DNA of 6,766 nt, from NCBI GenBank assembly GCA_002298695.1, contig DBLB01000146.1, forward strand, positions 1 through 6,766, in the 5' to 3' direction. The position numbers were made by a program, and so were the translations under genes. Positions 1 to 4,367 of this stretch are shown piece after piece. The notes under the pieces are model-generated. The model had not been told where the DNA came from. It did not search any database and saw nothing but the letters and a program-made list of their open reading frames with translations. Position 1 is the stretch's first letter. Every line of letters starts with the position of its first letter. Source of the DNA: Clostridiales bacterium UBA735 (GTDB lineage Bacteria > Bacillota > Clostridia > Oscillospirales > Oscillospiraceae).

Positions 1-1066
1 GCAGCAGCGTGATGCCGAGGTATTTGCAGATCGTCGGGCTGCACTTCATCATCTTTGCACTGTAGTGCGCGCCGAGATATTTGCCGAGCGAGCGCGTCAC
101 AATGTACACGAGGCCGATCAGGACGATCATCTTGTCTGCAAACACACCCAGCTCCAGCTCCGCGCCGGAGATGACGAAAAACGCCGCAAACAGCGGGCTC
201 GTCCAGCGGTCGGCCTTGGCCATGATCTCCTCGGACAGCGGGCAGAGATTGCAGAAGACCGTGCCGAGCATCATGCAGACCAGCAGTGAGGAAAAACCGA
301 TCTTCACCGGCCCGACCTCAAACTCCTGCATGGCCAGCGCTGCCGTCAGGAAGACAAAGGCAATGGTCATATTCAGGCGGTTCGTGTTGGAGTTGAACAG
401 CTTTTCCAGCTGCGTCAGCAGCCAGCCCATCACCGCGCCGAGCACGAGCGAGCAGGCGATCTCAAGCAGCGGATTGACCAGGATCGATACCAGGTCGAAC
501 GCGCCGACGTTCATCGCTTTCGCGATGCCGAAGGACACGGCGAACACCACGAGGCCGACCGCGTCATCCAGCGCGACGATCGGTAGCAGAAGATCGACCA
601 GCGGGCCTTTTGCCTTATACTGCCGGACGACCATCAGCGTTGCAGCCGGGGCTGTCGCCGTGGCGATGGCGCCGAGGGTAATGGCCTGCGCAACGGAGAG
701 CGCATTGGACAGCGCGGCAATGACAAGAAGTGCAATGTCGACCAGCAGCGTCGCAGCCAGCGCCTGAAGCACGCCGATGACGGCGGCCTGTTTGCCGGTC
801 TGCCGCAGCGCAGACATGCGGAACTCGTTGCCGATGGAAAACGCGATGAAGCCCAGCGCGACCTCGGATACCAGCGACAGGCGCTCAACATTTTCATAGC
901 TCGTGAAGCCCAGCCCGTCCAGGCCGAGGCGGCCGAGGCAATACGGGCCGATCAGCACGCCGGCGACCAGATAGGCCGTCACCGCGGGCAGCTTGAGCGG
1001 CTTGAACACCCGCGTCATCAGAAGCCCGGCCAGAATGGCAACGGAAAGCGATAATAACGTACTCAT
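1..1066 (-). CDS. CPA2-type cation/proton antiporter (3' end outside window)
   Basis: Reading leftward from the ATG at 1066-1064 gives 355 open codons up to the window edge, so the C-terminus is missing. The protein is almost entirely hydrophobic helices, as in inner-membrane Na+(K+)/H+ exchangers of the monovalent cation:proton antiporter-2 (KefB/NapA-like) family. Recognisable parts are the N-terminal helix followed by LPAVTAYLVAGVLIGP (about residues 27-41), the segment TATAPAATLMVVRQYKAKGP (about 136-155) and LDDAVGLVVFA with adjacent aspartates D167-D168, which correspond to the ion-binding acidic pair of this fold. The start is supported by the purine-rich site AGGAGAG about 5 nt upstream. 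Family members of this type run about 380-400 residues, so a few tens of residues are probably cut off. No TrkA-N (RCK) domain is visible, but one could follow outside the window. The gene has its own promoter (1109-1137) and lies beyond a terminator, so it is probably a separate unit. The exact cation cannot be read from the sequence. Confidence 0.88.
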   Translation of the reverse strand, partial: MSTLLSLSVAILAGLLMTRVFKPLKLPAVTAYLVAGVLIGPYCLGRLGLDGLGFTSYENVERLSLVSEVALGFIAFSIGNEFRMSALRQTGKQAAVIGVLQALAATLLVDIALLVIAALSNALSVAQAITLGAIATATAPAATLMVVRQYKAKGPLVDLLLPIVALDDAVGLVVFAVSFGIAKAMNVGAFDLVSILVNPLLEIACSLVLGAVMGWLLTQLEKLFNSNTNRLNMTIAFVFLTAALAMQEFEVGPVKIGFSSLLVCMMLGTVFCNLCPLSEEIMAKADRWTSPLFAAFFVISGAELELGVFADKMIVLIGLVYIVTRSLGKYLGAHYSAKMMKCSPTICKYLGITLL

Positions 1067-1108
1067 AATTTCTCTCCTCTTTTTCTGTCCATACGATTCA
1101 GCTTCTCA

Positions 1109-1137
1109 ATTATAGTCAGCGGATATCCGAAAAACAA
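1109..1137 (-). promoter_or_regulatory. Sigma-A promoter of the antiporter gene, with palindrome in the spacer
   Basis: On the minus strand there is a perfect -10 TATAAT (complement of 1109-1114) and a -35 TTGTTT (complement of 1132-1137), separated by exactly 17 nt. Transcription would start about 35 nt before the ATG at 1066. The spacer holds the perfect 10-bp palindrome CGGATATCCG (1120-1129), placed where a repressor could block polymerase. That regulatory role is inferred from position only. Confidence 0.7.
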
Positions 1138-1207
1138 GCGTAAAAAACATGAATTTCCGGGAGTTTTCCCACTTCCTTTTGTGCTTTTTTCTCGAAGACG
1201 TTTTCAG

Positions 1208-1243
1208 GAAAAACGCCCGCCGCGCGTTTGCGCGGTGGGCGTT
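1208..1243 (-). terminator. Intrinsic terminator after the two small membrane protein genes
   Basis: The arms 1212-1225 and 1230-1243 form a 14-bp helix with one G-T wobble around a GTTT loop. Read leftward, the helix runs into a T-tract (TTTTT, including its last two pairs), the layout of a Rho-independent terminator. It lies 11 nt beyond the stop codon of the gene ending at 1255. It separates that operon from the antiporter gene. The rest of 1067-1254 holds only the antiporter promoter and leader. Confidence 0.85.
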
Positions 1244-1254
1244 GAAAAACTTCG

Positions 1255-1611
1255 TCAATCAAAATATTCGCGGAGGGCTTTCGCACTCACCACAGCGTAC
1301 CAGATCAGCGCCGCCATCAGGACGCCGAGCGGCAGCAGCTGCCACGGGTATGGCAGCCAGCCGGCCTTCAGCACATCGTCCAGGACGATCAGCACCGTGT
1401 AGGCCGTCATGATCAGCGTCAGGATCCCAAGCCGCGGCCGCAGATAGGCAACATATCCGGCCTCGTCCCGGCAGTCGGCCGGTTTTTTCTCCTTCGGCAA
1501 CAGCAGGCTGTTCGGAAACAGCTTTCCCTCCCGCAGCAGGCGCACCCAGGTGTACAGACAGTACGCTGTGCAGCCTGCGGCAAGCACATCCATCCAGAGC
1601 GTCATATCCAA
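1255..1611 (-). CDS. Small predicted membrane protein, unknown function (TTG start)
   Basis: This 118-residue protein matches no family I can name. It has three likely membrane helices at about residues 5-24, 60-80 and 92-110. Between the first two is a hydrophilic, lysine-rich loop (about 37-58, containing KEKKPADCRDEAGY). The most likely start is TTG at 1611-1609: a GGAGG sits 8 nt upstream (1620-1624), an ideal distance, whereas the in-frame ATG at 1605 would lie 14 nt from it. The TTG follows the stop codon of the upstream gene by only 3 nt, and the ribosome binding site lies inside the end of that gene. The two are therefore almost certainly co-transcribed and probably translationally coupled. 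A partner role with the upstream two-helix protein is possible but unproven. Confidence 0.72.
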   Translation of the reverse strand: MDMTLWMDVLAAGCTAYCLYTWVRLLREGKLFPNSLLLPKEKKPADCRDEAGYVAYLRPRLGILTLIMTAYTVLIVLDDVLKAGWLPYPWQLLPLGVLMAALIWYAVVSAKALREYFD

Positions 1612-1614
1612 GGC

Positions 1615-1950
1615 TTATTCCTCCCCGTTCTCTTCTTCCTCTTTTTTCGCCGCAAGATCCTCTTTGAACCAGAGCGCGATCTTCACCAGAAACAGCACGC
1701 CGAAGCCCACAAACACCACGGCTGCGATCAGGCCGATGATCGTCGACACCGACCATTCCACAGACCCGTTTCCAAAAAGATCGCGTACGATCTGCACTGC
1801 CAGATATATCAGATAGGCCCCGGCCGCACCGAACAGGAACGTCCGTCTCGATTTTTCCCGCCTCTCCTGCGCACTTTCCTTTTTCCGTGCCGGCTGCTGC
1901 GGCGTTTCCTCCTGCTTTCCTGCGGTCTGTTCCTGTTTTTCCTCGTCCAT
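1615..1950 (-). CDS. Small predicted membrane protein with charged tails, unknown function
   Basis: This protein of 111 residues belongs to no family I recognise. The first 37 residues are very hydrophilic, rich in Glu, Gln and Lys, and look disordered. Two likely membrane helices follow at about residues 38-55 and 68-92. The short C-terminal tail alternates Lys and Glu and ends EEEENGEE. The ATG at 1950-1948 is preceded by GGGAGG at about 7 nt, which supports this start. It is the first gene of a two-gene unit with the 118-residue membrane protein behind it. A likely promoter lies in the 78-nt gap after the nudC-like gene. The length, long acidic and basic tails and two helices suggest a small accessory membrane protein, but no function can be assigned. 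Confidence 0.75.
   Translation of the reverse strand: MDEEKQEQTAGKQEETPQQPARKKESAQERREKSRRTFLFGAAGAYLIYLAVQIVRDLFGNGSVEWSVSTIIGLIAAVVFVGFGVLFLVKIALWFKEDLAAKKEEEENGEE
1620..1624 (-). promoter_or_regulatory. Ribosome binding site that selects the TTG start
   Basis: GGAGG on the minus strand ends 8 nt before the TTG at 1611 and lies within the last codons of the upstream gene. The spacing favours TTG over the ATG two codons further on. Confidence 0.65.
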
Positions 1951-1976
1951 GCTTGATCCTCCCTGCGTTTTCGGCT

Positions 1977-2005
1977 ATTTTACCACAAATCAGCGGCAAT
2001 GAAAA
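1977..2005 (-). promoter_or_regulatory. Likely sigma-A promoter for the two small membrane protein genes
   Basis: On the minus strand the -35 TTTTCA (complement of 2000-2005) and -10 TAAAAT (complement of 1977-1982) are separated by 17 nt, matching consensus at 4 of 6 and 5 of 6 positions. It lies in the 78-nt gap between the nudC-like stop and the ATG at 1950. I see no convincing terminator after the nudC-like gene, so read-through from the alaX-nudC unit is also possible. Confidence 0.5.
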
Positions 2006-2028
2006 GCACTTTGCCGGATTTTCTTTCC

Positions 2029-2853
2029 TTACGCCATACCGAGGCGGAACTGCTCGATCATCTCCGCCGTCAGGCTGAAGCCGGTCGTATCCGCCGGCAC
2101 ATCCTTCCGGTCGACCCATGTGGCCTCGGACAGCTCGTCCTCCTGTACCGTGATATGGTCGCTGCCGTCGAGCTCGGCAAAAAAACCGAACAGCAGCGTA
2201 TCCGTGAACACCCAAGGCTGTGATTTGTAGAACTTCAGATTTTTCACGCGGACGCCCGTCTCCTCAAGCACCTCGCGATGGACGGTCTCTTCGATGGACT
2301 CGCCGATCTCATTGAAGCCCGCAACGAGGGCATAATGCTTGATGGGGCGGTCGCGATAGCGCGTGAGCAGCAGACGCTCGCCGTCGTGGACGGCGACGAT
2401 GACCGCCGGGCAGATCTTCGGATAGACCGTATTGCCGCAGGCCGGACAGACCATCGCCCGCTCCGCTTTGCTCTTTTCCATCCGCGCGCCGCAGCGGCCG
2501 CAGAAGCGCTGCCCGGAGTACCAGCGGTAGAGGCTTTCGCCTGCCGCCGCCGCGAAAATGCGCGTCCGACGCGGGAAGCTGCGGAGCTTTCCGGTCGGCA
2601 GGGCCTCCCAGCCCTCGCCCGGCGCCGCCTCGCGCTCTGCCAGATAGTAGGCCCGTGCATCGATGGAAAACAGGTATTGCAGCCCGCCGCGCAGCGCCGG
2701 AAGCTCCGCCACATGCGGCAGGACGATCGTATCGCCCTCCACCTTGCAGAAAAGCGTCCGCTGCGGGCCGTAGCAGAGGATGAAATCTTCGTCATCCGGG
2801 TCCTTCCACTTCATTTCATTGTGGTATACATGCGGAAAAATATCCTGGATCAT
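2029..2853 (-). CDS. nudC: NudC-like Nudix hydrolase, NAD+ diphosphatase
   Basis: This cytosolic enzyme of 274 residues is close to the usual NudC length of about 260. The family hydrolyses NAD(H) to NMN(H) and AMP, and E. coli NudC also removes NAD caps from RNA. A divergent N-terminal region (1-110) is followed by a zinc ribbon with CxxC pairs at C118/C121 and C136/C139. The catalytic Nudix domain has a complete Nudix box starting at G179, with E185, R193, E194, E197, E198 and G200. Downstream, the NudC signature (SQPWPFPxS in characterised enzymes) reads SQPWVFTDT at 211-219: the SQPW core is kept, but both later prolines and the serine differ. NAD diphosphatase is thus the best call, with some doubt about the preferred dinucleotide. 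The ATG overlaps the stop codon of the alaX gene as ATGA (2853-2850), implying one transcript and translational coupling. Confidence 0.9.
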   Translation of the reverse strand: MIQDIFPHVYHNEMKWKDPDDEDFILCYGPQRTLFCKVEGDTIVLPHVAELPALRGGLQYLFSIDARAYYLAEREAAPGEGWEALPTGKLRSFPRRTRIFAAAAGESLYRWYSGQRFCGRCGARMEKSKAERAMVCPACGNTVYPKICPAVIVAVHDGERLLLTRYRDRPIKHYALVAGFNEIGESIEETVHREVLEETGVRVKNLKFYKSQPWVFTDTLLFGFFAELDGSDHITVQEDELSEATWVDRKDVPADTTGFSLTAEMIEQFRLGMA

Positions 2854-4001
2854 GCCTGTTCCCTCCAGAATGCCTCGATCTCGCTGCGGCCTGCCCTCAC
2901 GCTGCCCTGCACAAAGCCGGGCTTGCCGCCGCCGCGGCCGTTCAGGCGCACGTTCAGTTCCTTTGTCAGCGCACGCACATCGCCGCTCTCGCAGCCGATC
3001 GCGTAGGCGTAGCCCGTCTCGTCCGTGCCGGAGAAGACCGCCGCGCGGCCTGTCCGGCCCTGGAGCACCGCGTCGGCCAGACGGCGCACACCGTCCGGCG
3101 TCAGCCCTTCTTCAAACAGCAGCGCATCTCCCGTTTTATCCAGCGACGCGGCTTTCAGCGCAAACAGCTTCGTCTCCAGCTGTCCGGCGCGCAGCTTTGC
3201 CGCCGCCAGCTCATCCAGCGTCCGCTGCACGGCGGCGCTCGTCTCGGCGGGCTTCGCGGAGAGCAGCGCGGAATTCTTCCGGTTCTCCGCCAGAAGCGTT
3301 CCGATATACGCATAGGCCGGGCCGCCGCAGAGCAGCTCCAGCCGGACGCCGTCGTGGAATTTCACGCAGGAGAAGATGCGGATGGGGCCGATCTCACCGG
3401 TGCGTGAAACATGTGTGCCGCAGCAGGCGCAGATGTCATAGCCCGGAACCGTCACGATGCGGACCTGGCCGGTCAGCTCCTTTTTGCTCCGGTACGGGAT
3501 CGTTTTCAGCTTTTCTGCCGAGGGATAGGTGACTTCGATGGGCAGGTCACGCCAGACGGCCTCGTTTGCCTCGCGTTCGAGCAGCGCGAGCTGGCTTTCA
3601 TCCAGCGGGCCGCTGAGATCGATCGTCACAAAATCCGCCCCCATGTGGAAGCCGACGTTCTCATATCCGAAATGCCGGTGGGCGAGGCCGCTTAAAATAT
3701 GCTCGCCGCTGTGCTGCTGCATGCGGGCAAACCGCAGCGCCCAGTCAATTTCGCCGGTGACGTGCGCGCCCACCTCCAGCGGCTTTTCGCAGTAGTGGAC
3801 GATCTCGCCGTCCCGCTCGTGCGTATCCGTCACGCAGACGCCGCCGAGCATGCCGCTGTCGCCCGCCTGGCCGCCGCCCTCCGGGTAGAAGCACGTCCGG
3901 TCGAGCACCACGTCGTAGCCGTGCTTTCCTTCCCGGCAGGCGCGCACGACCGCTGTGAATGTTTGCAGGTGTGCATCCTCATAATAAAGTCGTTCCGTCA
4001 T
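2850..4001 (-). CDS. AlaX-type alanyl-tRNA editing protein with DHHA1 domain
   Basis: This is a 383-residue free-standing relative of the alanyl-tRNA synthetase editing region, which hydrolyses Ser or Gly mischarged onto tRNA(Ala) in the cytosol. The N-terminal part (1-85) is the AlaRS-like beta-barrel with FYPEGGGQAGDSG (38-50). The editing domain follows with zinc ligands in HSGEH (H97, H101) and in CCGTH (C193, H197). Residues about 235-285 form an alpha-helical, likely coiled-coil linker. The C-terminus is a DHHA1 domain with the glycine-rich signature GRGGGKPGF (355-363). The length and DHHA1 domain fit the long AlaX class. No aminoacylation core is present, so this is not a truncated AlaRS. 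The ATG at 4001-3999 gives the typical N-terminus MTERLYYED; the ribosome binding site (AGGG or GGAAG) is weaker than elsewhere here. It is first in an operon with the nudC-like gene. Why these two are coupled is not evident. Confidence 0.92.
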   Translation of the reverse strand: MTERLYYEDAHLQTFTAVVRACREGKHGYDVVLDRTCFYPEGGGQAGDSGMLGGVCVTDTHERDGEIVHYCEKPLEVGAHVTGEIDWALRFARMQQHSGEHILSGLAHRHFGYENVGFHMGADFVTIDLSGPLDESQLALLEREANEAVWRDLPIEVTYPSAEKLKTIPYRSKKELTGQVRIVTVPGYDICACCGTHVSRTGEIGPIRIFSCVKFHDGVRLELLCGGPAYAYIGTLLAENRKNSALLSAKPAETSAAVQRTLDELAAAKLRAGQLETKLFALKAASLDKTGDALLFEEGLTPDGVRRLADAVLQGRTGRAAVFSGTDETGYAYAIGCESGDVRALTKELNVRLNGRGGGKPGFVQGSVRAGRSEIEAFWREQA

Positions 4002-4030
4002 GGTTCCGCTTCCCTTTCGTCGTTTTCTGT

Positions 4031-4059
4031 ATCATAACACAGCGCGCCGCGGATTTCCA
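4031..4059 (-). promoter_or_regulatory. Promoter of the alaX-nudC operon
   Basis: On the minus strand the -35 TGGAAA (complement of 4054-4059) and -10 TATGAT (complement of 4031-4036) are 17 nt apart. Transcription would start some 23-25 nt before the alaX ATG, leaving a short leader. It lies back-to-back with the mgtE promoter, the two -35 boxes being only 21 nt apart. Confidence 0.6.
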
Positions 4060-4080
4060 CCCGCTTTGCCGATTTTCCGA

Positions 4081-4109
4081 TTGACAAACCTCTTTTTTGC
4101 CACTATTAT
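4081..4109 (+). promoter_or_regulatory. Strong sigma-A promoter of mgtE
   Basis: A perfect -35 TTGACA (4081-4086) and a -10 TATTAT (4104-4109) are separated by 17 nt. The transcript would begin near 4116 and carry a leader of about 250 nt before the mgtE ATG at 4368. With so strong a promoter, control of mgtE is likely to act in the leader. Confidence 0.85.
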
Positions 4110-4168
4110 AAAAAGTGGGTCTGTTTGTCCAGCCGGCCCGATATCTGACACACAAAGGAGGGAGTATC

Positions 4169-4255
4169 ATGGACGCAGGAAGTAGTAGCGGCACATCTGC
4201 AGGCCGAAGTTCCCGCGGGGCCAAGCCGCCTTCGTGCGCCGTGACCCTTCTGTAA
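4169..4255 (+). CDS. Upstream ORF / possible leader peptide in the mgtE 5' leader
   Basis: A 28-codon ORF starts with ATG at 4169 and ends with TAA at 4253-4255. An AGGAGG at 4156-4161 sits 7 nt before the ATG, the same motif and spacing as for mgtE itself, so it is very likely translated if this region is transcribed. The peptide begins MDAGSSSGTSAG and ends AKPPSCAVTLL. It is rich in Ser, Gly and Ala, has no signal or membrane segment, and carries a Lys-Pro-Pro at residues 19-21. Its coding sequence contains the 5' strands of three leader helices (4177-4184, 4190-4197, 4206-4212), so a translating ribosome must open them. Regulatory leader peptides are known for the Mg2+ transporters of enterobacteria (mgtL, mgtP). 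This peptide is not recognisably related, and the analogy is inference. It could also simply be a small functional peptide. Confidence 0.62.
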   Translation: MDAGSSSGTSAGRSSRGAKPPSCAVTLL

Positions 4256-4342
4256 TTGTCCGGCTTTCCGCCGGACGCCGAACTTCCCGATGTGCCTGTC
4301 ACGACGTGTCTTTACTTCCTAACCCGGCGAGCGCGGCTCGCC
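4177..4342 (+). ncRNA. Structured mgtE leader RNA, candidate cis-regulatory element
   Basis: Nested perfect helices can be read directly. P1 is 4177-4184 with 4313-4320 (8 bp), P2 is 4190-4197 with 4289-4296 (8 bp) and P3 is 4206-4212 with 4280-4286 (7 bp). P4 is a hairpin, 4258-4264 with 4270-4276 (7 bp, 5-nt loop). A further GC hairpin, 4326-4342, has a 7-bp stem and 3-nt loop. A 6-nt complement, CGTGAC 4240-4245 with GTCACG 4298-4303, could make a pseudoknot across P2 and P3. Four independent perfect long-range or local helices just before mgtE argue for a functional RNA. I find none of the conserved M-box (ykoK) core sequence and cannot match it to another riboswitch class from memory. 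The ligand or signal, if any, is unknown; Mg2+ is the obvious guess from the downstream gene. Confidence 0.6.
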
Positions 4343-4360
4343 ACATCTTAAATTAGGAGG
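4315..4360 (+). promoter_or_regulatory. Possible Shine-Dalgarno sequestering helix before mgtE
   Basis: CUUCCUAA at 4315-4322 can pair with UUAGGAGG at 4353-4360, giving 8 bp with one G-U wobble. This covers the whole mgtE ribosome binding site, with the GC hairpin 4326-4342 in between. Positions 4315-4320 are also the 3' strand of leader helix P1, so the two structures cannot coexist. This is the layout of a translational on/off switch. The hairpin at 4326-4342 is followed by ATCTTAAATT, a poor T-tract, so termination is less likely than translational control. Confidence 0.5.
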
Positions 4361-4367
4361 AAAGACC

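Noticed and set aside
81..767. A 228-codon plus-strand ORF
   Set aside because: It is opposite the antiporter gene, which has coherent membrane helices and family motifs; the plus-strand translation is Ser/Ala/Thr-rich with no domain.
1995..2015. Possible terminator after the nudC-like gene (GGCAA with TTGCC)
   Set aside because: The stem is only 5 bp with an 11-nt loop, and no T-tract follows on the minus strand.
1259..2215. A 318-codon minus-strand ORF across the two small membrane proteins
   Set aside because: It is in another frame, crosses the 1951-2028 intergenic promoter and part of nudC, and encodes Gly/Arg-rich nonsense. The two shorter ORFs have ribosome binding sites and clear membrane helices.
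2780..3532. Plus-strand ORFs opposite alaX, about 250 codons
   Set aside because: Arg/Pro/Ser-rich shadow translation; the minus-strand AlaX has zinc ligands and DHHA1 signatures.
4124..4156. Short stem TTTGT/ACAAA at the very 5' end of the mgtE leader
   Set aside because: Only 5 weak A/T-rich pairs around a 23-nt loop; not distinguishable from chance.
4116..4367. M-box (ykoK) magnesium riboswitch before mgtE
   Set aside because: Expected from context, but the conserved core sequence is not visible by eye. It is left as a search to run, not annotated.
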